A DNA stretch of 64,000 bases from Oceanicaulis sp. (GTDB lineage Bacteria > Pseudomonadota > Alphaproteobacteria > Caulobacterales > Maricaulaceae). The DNA lies in NCBI GenBank assembly GCA_040112665.1, contig CP157796.1:622813-686812 (forward strand), in the 5' to 3' direction. Under the pieces are notes generated by a model, which was given only the letters and a program-made list of their open reading frames with translations, ran no database searches and had not been told where the DNA came from. Made by a program: the position numbers and the translations under genes. Below, one piece after another: positions 33,485 through 43,053 of this stretch. How positions within the stretch are numbered: the first letter of the stretch is position 1; each line of letters starts with the position of its first letter.

Positions 33485-34354
33485 TCAGCGGCTCATCCGC
33501 GCAATAAGCGCTTCCGCCCCTTCGCCGAACTCGGGATCGCGCAGGGCGTGGTGCACCACCGCTTCGAGATAGCCCAGCTTGCTGCCGCAATCGAAGCTCG
33601 CGCCTTCATAGACGAGCGCGTGGAAATCCTGGCGCTCCATCAGGCTGAACAGCGAGTCGGTGAGCTGGATCTCGCCGCCGGCGCCGGGCTTCTGGTTCGC
33701 CAGAAGCTCGAAGATTTCCGGCTGCAGCACGTAGCGGCCGGTGATCATCAAGTTCGAGGGCGCTTCGTCCACCTTGGGCTTTTCGACCATGCCCCTGAGC
33801 GGCTTCAGCCGGTCCTCGGTCTCGGCGACGTCGACGATGCCGAAGCTCGACACCTCGGAGGGATCGACCGGTTCGACCGCGATGATGTTGCCGCCGACCC
33901 GGTTATAGGCGTCCATCACCTGCGCGAGGCAGGACGGGGCGGCGTCCACGATCATGTCGGGCAGCAGCACCGCGAAGGGCTCGTCGCCCACCACGTCGCG
34001 CGCGCACCAGATCGCGTGGCCCAGGCCCAGCGGCGCCTGCTGGCGCACGAAGCTCATCGAACCCGGCTTGGGCAGGGACTCGTCGAGTTCGGCCAGAAGG
34101 TCGGTCTTGCGCTTCTGCTGCAGGGTGGATTCAAGCTCGTAGGCCCGGTCGAAATAGTCCTCGATCGCGCCCTTGTTGCGCCCGGTCACGAAGACGAAAT
34201 GCTCGATGCCGGCCGCGATCGCCTCGTCCACCACGTACTGGATCGCCGGACGGTCGAACACGGGCAGCATTTCCTTCGGGATCGCCTTGGTGGCGGGAAG
34301 GACGCGGGTTCCCAGGCCCGCGACGGGCAGAACGGCTTTGCGGACAGGTTTCAC
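33485..34354 (-). CDS. galU: UTP--glucose-1-phosphate uridylyltransferase
   Basis: A 289-residue nucleotidyltransferase making UDP-glucose from UTP and glucose-1-P. PVAGLGTRVLPATKAIPKEM at residues 10-29 is the nucleotide loop, VVDEAIAAGIEHFVFVTGRNKGAIEDYFD follows, and later FAVLLPDMI and VEKP motifs are present. It supplies Ugd (37.8 kb) and probably other glycan routes. It is transcribed towards the wzt end, 16 bases from it, and is 26 bases downstream of glmS on the same strand, so glmS-galU may be one unit. Confidence 0.94.
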   Translation of the reverse strand: MKPVRKAVLPVAGLGTRVLPATKAIPKEMLPVFDRPAIQYVVDEAIAAGIEHFVFVTGRNKGAIEDYFDRAYELESTLQQKRKTDLLAELDESLPKPGSMSFVRQQAPLGLGHAIWCARDVVGDEPFAVLLPDMIVDAAPSCLAQVMDAYNRVGGNIIAVEPVDPSEVSSFGIVDVAETEDRLKPLRGMVEKPKVDEAPSNLMITGRYVLQPEIFELLANQKPGAGGEIQLTDSLFSLMERQDFHALVYEGASFDCGSKLGYLEAVVHHALRDPEFGEGAEALIARMSR

Positions 34355-34380
34355 GGCTGCAGCTCCGGTCTTGCTTCGGC

Positions 34381-36201
34381 CTATTCGACGGTCACCGACT
34401 TGGCGAGATTGCGCGGCTGATCGACGTCGGTGCCCTTCAGGACGGCGGTGAAATAGGCCAGCTGCTGGATCGGCACGGCGGCCACGATCGGCTGGATCAG
34501 CGGATGGCAGGTCGGCATGACGAGGATGTGGTCGGCATCGTCGCCGGCTTCCTTCGCACCGCGCTCGTCGGTGATGAGGATCACCTCGGCTCCGCGGGCG
34601 GCGACCTCCTGCAGGTTCGACAGGGTTTTTTCGAACAGCCCGTCATGAGGCGCGACCACGACCACCGGCGTGCCGTCCTCGATCAGCGCGATGGGGCCGT
34701 GCTTGAGCTCGCCGGCGGCGTAGCCCTCGGCGTGGATATAGCTGATTTCCTTGAGCTTCAGCGCGCCTTCCAGCGCCAGCGGGTAGAACGCGCCGCGGCC
34801 CAGATAGAGAACGTCACGATGCGCGGAAAGCCGGTGGGCGAGCTTCTCGATCTGCGGCTGCAGGCCCAGCACCTCGTTCATGCGCCGCGGCGTTTCCAGA
34901 AGGGCGGAGGCGAACTCTGCGGCGGTCTCATCGTCGATCGTCCCGCGCGAGACGGCCGCGCCGCAGGCGATGCAGGCGAGCGCGGCCAGCTGGGCGGTGA
35001 AGGCCTTGGTCGAGGCGACGCCGATCTCCGGCCCGGCATGGGTCATGACGATCTGATCGGCTTCGCGCGCGATCGAGGATTCCGGCACGTTGACCACCGC
35101 GACCGTGCCCGCGCCTTGCGATTTGCAGTAGCGCAGCGCGGCGAGCGTGTCAGCCGTCTCGCCTGATTGCGACACGAAGAGCGCCCGGTCTTCAGAGGTC
35201 AGCACAGGCTCGCGATACCGGAACTCGGACGCGATATCGGCCTCGACGGGAAGCCGGGCGTGGCGCTCGAACCAGTATCGCGACACCGAGATCGCGAAAT
35301 AGGCGGTGCCGCAAGCCGAGGCGAGCAGGCGGCGTGCGCCTTTCCACTGATCGCCTTCAAGGGCATGGAAGCCGCCCGAAGCCGCATCGATATAGTTCGA
35401 CAGGGTCCGGCCGATCGCGTCGGGCTGCTCATGGATCTCTTTTTCCATGAAGTGCCGGTAAGCGCCCTTGTCGGCGAATCCGGCGACGGCGTTGGAGATC
35501 TTCACCTCGCGGTCGGCTTTCGCCCCGCTCGCGTCGTAGACCTCGACCGTGTCGCGGGACACCACGCACCAGTCGCCTTCTTCAAGATAGATCACCTGGC
35601 GGGTCCACCCCGCGAGCGCCAGGGAGTCCGAACCCACGAAGTTCTCGTTCTGGCCGATCCCGACGACCAGCGGGCTGCCTTCCCGGGCCGCGTAGATGCG
35701 CTCGGGTTCGTCGCTGTTGATCGCCGCGACGGCGAAGGCGCCGCGCAGGCGCTGCAAGGCGCCGAAGAAGGCGTCCTGCGTGGAGGCCCCGCCCTCGATC
35801 TTGGCGTAGATCAGGTGGGCGATGACCTCGGAATCGGTCTGGCTGACGAAGGTGTGGCCAGCGGCCTTCAATTCGTCGCGCAGTTCGCGGAAATTCTCGA
35901 TGATGCCGTTATGGACGATCGCGATGGGACCCGCGACGTGGGGATGGGCGTTGTCTTCGCTCGGCTTGCCGTGCGTCGCCCAGCGCGTATGCGCGATGCC
36001 GGAATTGCCGTCGCACGGCGCGTCGTCCAGGGCGCGCTGCAGATTGGAAATCTTCCCTTCGGCGCGCCGGCGCTCGAGCCGGCCTTCGGAAAGCAGCGCG
36101 ATCCCGGCGGAGTCATAACCACGATATTCCAGCCGCTTGAGACCCTCGACGAGCCGCTCGCACACTTGGTTGTCACCGATGATACCGACAATGCCGCACA
36201 T
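34381..36201 (-). CDS. glmS: Glutamine--fructose-6-phosphate aminotransferase (isomerising)
   Basis: A 606-residue enzyme making glucosamine-6-P. The mature N-terminus starts with Cys (MCGIVGIIG), the glutaminase nucleophile; HTRWATHG and HNGIIEN follow. Two SIS sugar-isomerase domains occupy about residues 280-600, with SCGTAYFA, SQSGETADTL and the C-terminal PRNLAKSVTVE that closes the sugar site. Cytosolic; first step of amino-sugar supply. The start faces glmM paralog 2 across 190 bases, which must hold both promoters. No glmS ribozyme-like structure is seen, as expected outside Firmicutes. Confidence 0.96.
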   Translation of the reverse strand: MCGIVGIIGDNQVCERLVEGLKRLEYRGYDSAGIALLSEGRLERRRAEGKISNLQRALDDAPCDGNSGIAHTRWATHGKPSEDNAHPHVAGPIAIVHNGIIENFRELRDELKAAGHTFVSQTDSEVIAHLIYAKIEGGASTQDAFFGALQRLRGAFAVAAINSDEPERIYAAREGSPLVVGIGQNENFVGSDSLALAGWTRQVIYLEEGDWCVVSRDTVEVYDASGAKADREVKISNAVAGFADKGAYRHFMEKEIHEQPDAIGRTLSNYIDAASGGFHALEGDQWKGARRLLASACGTAYFAISVSRYWFERHARLPVEADIASEFRYREPVLTSEDRALFVSQSGETADTLAALRYCKSQGAGTVAVVNVPESSIAREADQIVMTHAGPEIGVASTKAFTAQLAALACIACGAAVSRGTIDDETAAEFASALLETPRRMNEVLGLQPQIEKLAHRLSAHRDVLYLGRGAFYPLALEGALKLKEISYIHAEGYAAGELKHGPIALIEDGTPVVVVAPHDGLFEKTLSNLQEVAARGAEVILITDERGAKEAGDDADHILVMPTCHPLIQPIVAAVPIQQLAYFTAVLKGTDVDQPRNLAKSVTVE

Positions 36202-36348
36202 GTTCAGACGCTCCAGTCCGTCCCGCCCCCCGTGTAGACGCCGGAGGGAGAAGCTTGTAAAGGGCCCGCGTGAATTTCACCCGGCGCTCCGCAGCGAGCG
36301 GCCGCATAACTGATATTCTTGCTCTCGCGGCCCATGTGCTGTTTGATC

Positions 36349-36366
36349 CCTGTCGGGGGAGACAGG
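36349..36366 (+). other. Hairpin in the leader of glmM paralog 2
   Basis: CCTGTC, six bases (GGGGGA), then GACAGG form a perfect six-pair stem ending about 25 bases before the glmM ATG. It could influence ribosome access or be part of an operator. No other copy was noticed next to glmM paralog 1. Confidence 0.3.
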
Positions 36367-36391
36367 CTGCCGGGCATGAGGGGATGCTCTA

Positions 36392-37744
36392 ATGAAGTCG
36401 TATTTCGGCACTGACGGCATACGTGGCCGCGCCAACACCTTTCCAATGACGCCCGAGGTCGCGCTGCGCCTGGGCAAGGCGGCGGGCGCGTATTTCAAGC
36501 GCGGCGATCATCGCCACACCGTGGTGGTCGGCAAGGACACCCGCCTGTCCGGCTACATGATCGAACATGCGCTGATCTCCGGGTTCACCTCGGCGGGCAT
36601 GGATGTGCGCACGCTCGGCCCCTGCCCCACCCCGGCGATCGGACTTCTGACCCGCTCGCTGCGCGCCGATCTCGGCGTGATGATCACCGCCTCTCACAAT
36701 CCGTATCCGGACAACGGCATCAAGCTGTTCGGACCGGACGGTTTCAAGCTGCCCGACGAGGCCGAGCTCGAGATCGAGGCGCTGATGGAGAACGGCCCGC
36801 TCGCCGCTTCGCCCGAGGAGATCGGCCAGGTCACCGTCTTCCAGGACGCCAAGGGCCGGTATGTCGAGGCCGCCAAGGCGAGCTTTCCCAAGGATCTGTC
36901 GCTGAACGGTCTGAAGATCGTCGTCGATTGCGCCAACGGGGCGGGCTACCGCACCGCGCCGCTCGCCTTGTGGGAGCTGGGCGCGGAGATCGACAAGATG
37001 GGCGTGACCCCCAACGGCACGAACATCAACGCCGGCTGCGGATCGACCGAACCCGAGGCGATGGCGCGGCGCGTGGTCGAGACCGGCGCCGATCTCGGCG
37101 TGGCGCTCGACGGCGACGCCGACCGGCTGATCCTGTGCGACGAGAACGGCCGGATCATCGACGGCGACCAGATCCTCGGGCGCATCGCGCTCGACCACGC
37201 GGCCAACGGCACGCTGACCGGCGGCGGCGCGGTGGCGACGATCATGTCGAACTTCGCGCTCGAGCGCCGGCTCACCGAGGCCGGCCTGAAGCTCGAACGC
37301 ACCGCCGTAGGCGACCGCTATGTCGTCGAGCGCATGCGCCAGGGCGGCTATAATGTCGGCGGCGAACAGTCCGGCCACCTGGTCATGACCGATCACGCCA
37401 CCACCGGCGACGGCCTGATCGCGGCGCTGCAGATTCTGGCGTGCTGCGTTCGCGCGGGCAAACCGGCGAGCCAGGTATGCTCGGTTTTCGAGCCGGCGCC
37501 TCAGGTGAAGCTCAACGTGCCCTACACCGACATCTCCCCGCTCGGCCTTCCGGCCGTTCAGGAAGCCTGCCGGGCCGCCGAAGCGCGGATGAACGGCGCG
37601 GGCCGGCTCGTCGTGCGCGCTTCGGGCACCGAGCCGCTGATCCGGATCATGACCGAGGGCGATGACGAGGCGCTGATCACCCAGATCGCAGGCGAACTCG
37701 CCGAAACCATGCAGAACGCCACGGTCACGCACGCGGCCGAATAG
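36392..37744 (+). CDS. glmM: Phosphoglucosamine mutase, paralog 2 (probable housekeeping copy)
   Basis: A 450-residue alpha-phosphohexomutase, very similar in layout to the copy at 10.3 kb. FGTDGIRG (5-12), the phospho-serine S101 in TASHNP, DGDADR near 240, the family-standard [10 protein letters not shown] and GGEQSGH, and [11 protein letters not shown] are present. Because it stands head-to-head with glmS and keeps the usual VGDRY block, I take it as the housekeeping enzyme for UDP-GlcNAc. GAGGGG precedes the ATG, and a small hairpin lies just upstream of that. Confidence 0.93.
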   Translation: MKSYFGTDGIRGRANTFPMTPEVALRLGKAAGAYFKRGDHRHTVVVGKDTRLSGYMIEHALISGFTSAGMDVRTLGPCPTPAIGLLTRSLRADLGVMITASHNPYPDNGIKLFGPDGFKLPDEAELEIEALMENGPLAASPEEIGQVTVFQDAKGRYVEAAKASFPKDLSLNGLKIVVDCANGAGYRTAPLALWELGAEIDKMGVTPNGTNINAGCGSTEPEAMARRVVETGADLGVALDGDADRLILCDENGRIIDGDQILGRIALDHAANGTLTGGGAVATIMSNFALERRLTEAGLKLERTAVGDRYVVERMRQGGYNVGGEQSGHLVMTDHATTGDGLIAALQILACCVRAGKPASQVCSVFEPAPQVKLNVPYTDISPLGLPAVQEACRAAEARMNGAGRLVVRASGTEPLIRIMTEGDDEALITQIAGELAETMQNATVTHAAE

Positions 37745-37765
37745 GCCGGCTCGCGCTCCGATCGC

Positions 37766-39070
37766 TCAGGGACGGCCGACGCTGGCGTAGCGGAAGCCGT
37801 GCCCGGCCATCTCCGCGGGATCGTAAATATTGCGCAGATCGACGATGACCGGCTCGCGCAGGGCGGTCTTGATGCGCCCCAGATCGAGCGCGCGGAACTC
37901 GTTCCATTCGGTGATGATCACCAGCGCGTCCGCGCCCTCGGCGCACAGATAGGCGCCGGTCATGAACTCCACCCCCGTCAGGAGCTGCTCGGCCTCGTAG
38001 AGCCCGGCCGGATCGTAGGCGCGCACGGTCGCGCCGGCCTTCTGAAGCGCGGGGATGATGTCCAGGCTCGGCGCCTCGCGCATGTCGTCGGTATTGGGTT
38101 TGAAGGTCAGGCCCAGCACCGCGATCGTCTTGCCCTCGACCGAGCCGCCGCAGGCTGCGACCACCTTGTCGGCCATTTTCGCCTTGCGCTGGTCGTTGAT
38201 CTCCACCGTCGCCTCGACCAGCCGCATCGGGCTGCCCGCCTCCTGCGCGGTGCGCGACAGCGCCAGCGTGTCCTTGGGGAAGCACGAGCCGCCGTATCCG
38301 GGACCGGCGTGCAGGAATTTCTTCCCGATCCGGTTGTCGAGCCCGATGCCGGTGGCGACTTCCTGCACGTCCGCGCCGACCTTCTCGCACAGATCCGCGA
38401 TCTCGTTGATGAAGGTGATCTTCATCGCAAGGAAGGCGTTCGCGGCGTACTTGATGAGTTCGGAAGTCCGCCGCGCGGTGAACACGATCGGCGTCTCGTT
38501 GAGAAACAGCGGCCGGTAGAGTTCGCGCATGACGCTGGTCGCCCGATCGTCCTCGGAGCCGACCACGACCCGGTCGGGGCGCTTGAAGTCCTCGATCGCC
38601 GCGCCTTCGCGCAGGAATTCGGGATTGGAGACCACCGCGAAATCGGCGTCGGGCCGGGTCTTGCGGATCACCGCCTCCACCTCGTCGCCCGTGCCGACGG
38701 GCACCGTGGACTTGGTCACCACCACCGTGAAACCGTCCATTTCCCGGGCGATTTCCTCGGCGGCGGCGTAAACATAGGACAGGTCCGCGTGACCGTCGCC
38801 GCGCCGCGAGGGCGTTCCCACTGCGATGAAAACCACATCGGCGGCGCGCACCGCGTCGGACAGATCGGTGGCGAAATCCAGTCGGCCTTCGCGCATGTTG
38901 CGCTCGACCAGCATGTCCAGGCCCGGCTCGTAGATCGGAACGCCGCCGCCGCGCAGCATCTCGATCTTCTCGTCGTTCTTGTCGATGCAGGTGACGTGGT
39001 GGCCGAAGTCGGCGAAACACGCGCCCGACACCAGACCCACATACCCGGTTCCGATCATCGCTACGCGCAT
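37766..39070 (-). CDS. ugd: UDP-glucose 6-dehydrogenase
   Basis: A 434-residue NAD-dependent enzyme oxidising UDP-glucose to UDP-glucuronate. GTGYVGLVSGACFADFGH at the N-terminus is the classic Ugd signature, VGTPSRRGDGHADLSYV and STVPVGTGD follow, and GPGYGGSCFPKD holds the catalytic cysteine; FKPNTDDMREAPS is the second nucleotide domain. Product can feed the UDP-glucuronate epimerase at 3.4 kb. It lies tail to tail with glmM (21 bases) and head to head with the ManC fusion. Confidence 0.95.
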   Translation of the reverse strand: MRVAMIGTGYVGLVSGACFADFGHHVTCIDKNDEKIEMLRGGGVPIYEPGLDMLVERNMREGRLDFATDLSDAVRAADVVFIAVGTPSRRGDGHADLSYVYAAAEEIAREMDGFTVVVTKSTVPVGTGDEVEAVIRKTRPDADFAVVSNPEFLREGAAIEDFKRPDRVVVGSEDDRATSVMRELYRPLFLNETPIVFTARRTSELIKYAANAFLAMKITFINEIADLCEKVGADVQEVATGIGLDNRIGKKFLHAGPGYGGSCFPKDTLALSRTAQEAGSPMRLVEATVEINDQRKAKMADKVVAACGGSVEGKTIAVLGLTFKPNTDDMREAPSLDIIPALQKAGATVRAYDPAGLYEAEQLLTGVEFMTGAYLCAEGADALVIITEWNEFRALDLGRIKTALREPVIVDLRNIYDPAEMAGHGFRYASVGRP

Positions 39071-39150
39071 GTCCGCCTCCTCGTGTTCGGGCTCGCTTGC
39101 CTGCAGCTACGCGATCCCATACCCGTCTGGCAACATCGAACCGCCTATCG

Positions 39151-39168
39151 CGCGGTTTGAACACCGCG
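39151..39168. promoter_or_regulatory. Inverted repeat between ugd and the ManC fusion
   Basis: CGCGGT-TTGAAC-ACCGCG, with six-base arms, lies in the 179-base gap between these divergent genes, and a second one, CGCGCA-ATTG-TGCGCG, lies at 39209-39224. Both could be operators for the divergent pair; GC-rich palindromes also arise by chance. Confidence 0.3.
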
Positions 39169-39249
39169 TTAACCCTGAGGTGAACGCACTGAAGTAGGCA
39201 GGTCGGACGCGCAATTGTGCGCGCGGACCGGCATGGGCGCTTGGGGGCC

Positions 39250-41430
39250 ATGGGCGAACAGTCGAAAACCATCATCCAGCCCGCGATCCTGTGCGGCGGG
39301 CACGGCTCGAGGCTCTGGCCGCTCTCCACCGAACGCCGGCCCAAGCCCTTCCTGCCGCTGGTTTCGCGCCGCTCCATGCTGGCCGAGACCGCCGCGCGGG
39401 TCGCAGGCGAGACCGGAGAGATCGCCTTCGCGCCGGTCTTCGCGGTCGGCTCGGCGCGCCATGAAACGCTTCTGAAGGCCGAGCTTCCCGGCGCCGGGCT
39501 GGTGCTCGAACCGCTGGCGCGCAACTCAGGACCCGCGATCGCGGCGGCGTGCCTGGCCGCGCCGGACTCCCTGCTGCTGCTTCTGCCCGCCGACCATCAC
39601 ATCACCGATATCGACGCCTTCCGCGCGGCGATCGCGCGCGGCGCGCCGTCTGCGGAAGACGGGGCGCTCGTCACCTTCGGGATCAAGCCCGACCGGCCCG
39701 CCACCGGCTACGGCTATATCTGCGCCGATTTCGACACGACCGGCGCGCCGGCGGCCGTCGAGCGCTTCGTCGAGAAACCCGACGCAGATACTGCGGCTGA
39801 GTATCTCGCGTCCGGCCGCTACGCCTGGAACGCAGGCATTTTCCTCGCTCGCGCCGATGCGTTGATCAACGCGTTCGAGACCCATGCGCCCGAGATGATC
39901 GCCGCAGCCCGGGCGGCCATGGCCGAGACCGGACTGATCAGGCCCGGCGAGGTGCGCCGGCTCGACCCCGCCGAATTCGCCAGGGCGCCATCCAATTCCA
40001 TCGACTACGCGGTGATGGAGAAAGCCGAAAAGGTCGCCGTCGTGCCCGTCGACATGGGCTGGAGCGATATCGGCGATCACGGCGCGCTCTATGCGCTCAA
40101 GGCCGCGACGGGCCACACCCATGAAGGCGCGGTCTTCACCCGCGACGCCGAACGCTGCTTCATCCGCAGCGAAGGCCCGATGGTCGCCGTGCGCGGGGTG
40201 TCCGACCTCGCGGTGGTCGCGACGACACGCGGCGTGCTGGTCACGCCTCTGGCCGACGCAGGCTCGACCAAGCCGCTCGCCGAGGACGCCGCCGTGCGCG
40301 GCTTCGCCGGCGCGCTGAGCGATCAGGCCACGCAGAAAGTCCGAGACTGGCTGTTTGAGACCTGCCTGCCGCTCTGGGCCGAAACCGCCTGGGACGACAA
40401 GAACGGCGGCTTCGTTGAAAGCCTCGGCTTGTCGGGCGCGCCTGAACCCGATCTGCCGCGCCGCGGCCGGGTCGCGCCGCGTCAGATCTACGCGTTCGCC
40501 CAGGCGATGATGCTGGGCTGGGACGATCCGGCGGCGGAAAAGCTGGTGCTGGACGGGCTCGACTATCTCGACACGCGCGCCCGCGCGCCGGGCGGGGGCT
40601 GGGCGAGCCTTCTCAGCCCGACCGGCGACGCGCTCGATCCTGCGCTCGCGCTTTACGATCACGCCTTCATCGTGCTCGCCGGCGCCTGGGCCTACCGCGC
40701 CACCGGCGAGACCGGCGCACGGCGGCTCGCAGAAGAGGCGCTTGAGATCATCGCCGAGCGCATGGCCGACCCCGTTCATGGCGGCTGGTGGGACACCGAC
40801 GCGCGCACCGGCCCGCGCCGCTCCAACCCGCACATGCACTTGCTCGAGGCCGCGCTGTCTCTGCACCGGGCGACCGGCGAGACCTCGGCGCTCGATCTCG
40901 CGCTCGACATCGTCGAATTGTTCGAGACCCGGTTCTTCGATCCGCGCACCGGCGCGCTGACCGAATATTTCGAACCTGACTGGACCCGCGCGCCGGGGCC
41001 CGCAGGCCGGCTCAGCGAGCCGGGCCATTGCTATGAATGGGCGGTGCTGCTGGGCTTCTTCGAGGAAGCACAGGGCCGCGACCTCATCAGCTGGCGGCGC
41101 CGCCTGATCGATTTCGCCGACCGGGTGGGCCGGGACGCGCGCGGCTTCGCCTATGACGCGGTCGATCTCTCCGCGAACGTCCTGAAGCCCACGCGCCGGC
41201 TCTGGCCGCAGCTCGAAATGTTCCGTGCACGGCTCTTCCACCCCGAGACCGCCCCGCCGGGCGAGGCCGAGCGGGTGCTGGAGACGGTGTGGAGCGAGTA
41301 TCTCGCGGCAGGCCCCGAGGGCGGCTGGATGGACGCGTTCGACGCCGAAGGCCGGCCTGCGGCTTCCCATGTGCCTGCGAGCATGCTCTACCACATCCTC
41401 ACCGCGTTCAGCCCGTTGTGCTGGCGCTGA
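39250..41430 (+). CDS. Bifunctional mannose-1-phosphate guanylyltransferase / AGE-family isomerase
   Basis: A 726-residue fusion. Residues 12-345 are a ManC-type nucleotidyltransferase: ILCGGHGSRLWPLS, RRPKPFLPL, LLPADHHI, ATGYGYI, VEKPD and WNAGIF. Residues from about 362 to the end form an alpha/alpha-barrel of the N-acylglucosamine 2-epimerase family, with YDHAFIVLAG, NPHMHLLEA and PGHCYEW histidine motifs. The AGE part probably takes the phosphomannose isomerase role, so one protein could run fructose-6-P to mannose-6-P and mannose-1-P to GDP-mannose, with a mutase elsewhere. ATG 39250 was chosen over GTG 39217. Followed after 19 bases by rfbC. Confidence 0.85.
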   Translation: MGEQSKTIIQPAILCGGHGSRLWPLSTERRPKPFLPLVSRRSMLAETAARVAGETGEIAFAPVFAVGSARHETLLKAELPGAGLVLEPLARNSGPAIAAACLAAPDSLLLLLPADHHITDIDAFRAAIARGAPSAEDGALVTFGIKPDRPATGYGYICADFDTTGAPAAVERFVEKPDADTAAEYLASGRYAWNAGIFLARADALINAFETHAPEMIAAARAAMAETGLIRPGEVRRLDPAEFARAPSNSIDYAVMEKAEKVAVVPVDMGWSDIGDHGALYALKAATGHTHEGAVFTRDAERCFIRSEGPMVAVRGVSDLAVVATTRGVLVTPLADAGSTKPLAEDAAVRGFAGALSDQATQKVRDWLFETCLPLWAETAWDDKNGGFVESLGLSGAPEPDLPRRGRVAPRQIYAFAQAMMLGWDDPAAEKLVLDGLDYLDTRARAPGGGWASLLSPTGDALDPALALYDHAFIVLAGAWAYRATGETGARRLAEEALEIIAERMADPVHGGWWDTDARTGPRRSNPHMHLLEAALSLHRATGETSALDLALDIVELFETRFFDPRTGALTEYFEPDWTRAPGPAGRLSEPGHCYEWAVLLGFFEEAQGRDLISWRRRLIDFADRVGRDARGFAYDAVDLSANVLKPTRRLWPQLEMFRARLFHPETAPPGEAERVLETVWSEYLAAGPEGGWMDAFDAEGRPAASHVPASMLYHILTAFSPLCWR

Positions 41431-41449
41431 GCGCCGCCGGAGCCCGCCC

Positions 41450-42010
41450 ATGGACGTCGAACGGTTCGACATCGAGGGACCGCTGCTGATCCGCGGCCGC
41501 CGCCACGGCGACGCGCGCGGCTTCTTCGAGGAGACCTGGTCGGCGGAAAAGCTCGCCGGCGCCGGTTTCGATCGCGCCTTCGTGCAGGACAATCTGTCGC
41601 TCAGCGCCGAGGCCGGCACGCTGCGCGGGCTTCACTACCAGGCGCCGCCCGCCGCCCAGGGCAAGCTCGTCATGGTGCTGACCGGGAAAATCTTCGACGT
41701 CGCCGTGGACGTGCGCGAGGGCTCGCCGAGCTATGGCCGCCATTTGGCGGTCGAACTCACAGCCGATGAACCGGTGAAGTTCTGGGTCCCCGAAGGCTTC
41801 CTGCACGGCTTCGTGACGCTGACGCCCGGCACCCGCGTCTTCTACAAGGTCACCGCGCCCTATTCCGCCGCGCATGACGGCGCGATCGCCTGGGACGACC
41901 CCGACCTCGCCATCGACTGGCCGGTCGACGCGCCGATCCTGTCGGACAAGGACGCCGCCGCGCCCCGCCTGGCCAACGCCGCGCCGCTGTTTCCGGGGAC
42001 CGAAAGATGA
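41450..42010 (+). CDS. rfbC: dTDP-4-dehydrorhamnose 3,5-epimerase
   Basis: A 186-residue cupin. DARGFFEETWSAEKL, FVQDNLSLS, TLRGLHYQAPP (histidine base in LRGLHYQ) and WVPEGFLHGF are family hallmarks. It inverts C3 and C5 of dTDP-4-keto-6-deoxyglucose on the way to dTDP-L-rhamnose. ATG at 41450 with GGAG seven bases upstream; the open frame extends into the preceding gene but has no similarity there. The stop overlaps the rfbB start by four bases. Confidence 0.94.
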   Translation: MDVERFDIEGPLLIRGRRHGDARGFFEETWSAEKLAGAGFDRAFVQDNLSLSAEAGTLRGLHYQAPPAAQGKLVMVLTGKIFDVAVDVREGSPSYGRHLAVELTADEPVKFWVPEGFLHGFVTLTPGTRVFYKVTAPYSAAHDGAIAWDDPDLAIDWPVDAPILSDKDAAAPRLANAAPLFPGTER

Positions 42011-43053
42011 CCCGGCGCGCCTTCGTCACCGGCGGGGCGGGCTTCATCGGCTCCGCGCTCGTCTTCGAACTGATTAAGGCGGGCTGGACGGTGACGGTCT
42101 ACGACGCGCTGACCTACGCCGCCGCGCCGGGCACGGTTGAAGCCCTGATGAAAGCCGGTGCGCGGATCGTCACGGGGGACGTCCGGAACCGCGAGGCGCT
42201 GCGCGCCGCATTAAACGAAAGCAAGGCGGACACGGTCTTCCACCTCGCCGCGGAAACCCATGTCGACCGGTCGATCGATGCCGCGGACGATTTCGTGACC
42301 ACCAATGTGAACGGGACGTTCGAGGTGCTCGAAGCGGTCCGCGCGCGGCGTGACGCCCTGCCTGCGGACCGTGCCGACGGCCTGGTGCTCGTGCACGTCT
42401 CCACCGACGAAGTGTTCGGCGCGCTCGGCCCGGACGACGCGCCGTTCTCCGAAACCACGCCCTATGATCCGTCCTCGCCCTATTCGGCCAGCAAGGCGGG
42501 CTCCGATCATCTGGCGCGCGCCTGGGCGCGGACCTACGGGCTCGACGTCCGCGTTTCGAACTGCTCGAACAATTACGGCCCGCGCCAGTTTCCCGAAAAG
42601 CTCATCCCGCTCATGGTTCTGAACGCCTTCGATCGCAAGCCTCTGCCGGTCTATGGAGACGGGTCGAACCGGCGCGACTGGCTGCATGTCGCCGATCATG
42701 CGCGCGCCCTCAGGCTGATCGCCGAGACCGGCGCGGCCGGCCGAACCTATTGCGTGGGCGGCGGGGCGGAGCGCAGCAATCTCGAGGTCGTCGAGGCGAT
42801 TTGCGACATCGCCGACCGGCTCGATCCCGGCGGTGCGCCGAGGCGCGAGCTCATCAAGTTCGTCACTGACCGGCCCGGCCATGACTGGCGCTACGCGATC
42901 GACGCGAGCCGGATCGGCGCGGAGCTGGGCTGGGCGCCGGCGCGCGATTTCGAGGACGGCCTCGCCGAGACCGTTTCCTGGTATCGGGAGAACGCAGACT
43001 GGTGGGCGCCGCTGAGAGCGCGCTACGCCGGCGGGCGGCTGGGCGCGGGATGA
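42007..43053 (+). CDS. rfbB: dTDP-glucose 4,6-dehydratase
   Basis: A 348-residue extended SDR enzyme. TGGAGFIGSALV binds NAD, HLAAETHVDRSID is typical of RfbB, HVSTDEVFG and YSASKAGSDHL (Tyr and Lys) form the active site, and NNYGPRQFPEKLIPL and GSNRRDWLHVADH complete the signature. ATGA overlap with rfbC and with rfbD at the other end indicates a tightly coupled rfbC-rfbB-rfbD unit. Confidence 0.95.
   Translation: MTRRAFVTGGAGFIGSALVFELIKAGWTVTVYDALTYAAAPGTVEALMKAGARIVTGDVRNREALRAALNESKADTVFHLAAETHVDRSIDAADDFVTTNVNGTFEVLEAVRARRDALPADRADGLVLVHVSTDEVFGALGPDDAPFSETTPYDPSSPYSASKAGSDHLARAWARTYGLDVRVSNCSNNYGPRQFPEKLIPLMVLNAFDRKPLPVYGDGSNRRDWLHVADHARALRLIAETGAAGRTYCVGGGAERSNLEVVEAICDIADRLDPGGAPRRELIKFVTDRPGHDWRYAIDASRIGAELGWAPARDFEDGLAETVSWYRENADWWAPLRARYAGGRLGAG

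Noticed and set aside
36202..36391. glmS-type riboswitch/ribozyme upstream of glmS
   Set aside because: No such fold could be traced, and the class is known mainly from Firmicutes. The gap only shows a small hairpin on the glmM side.
39526..41619. 697-codon minus-strand frame across the ManC-AGE fusion
   Set aside because: Antisense shadow; the plus strand carries recognisable catalytic motifs along its whole length.
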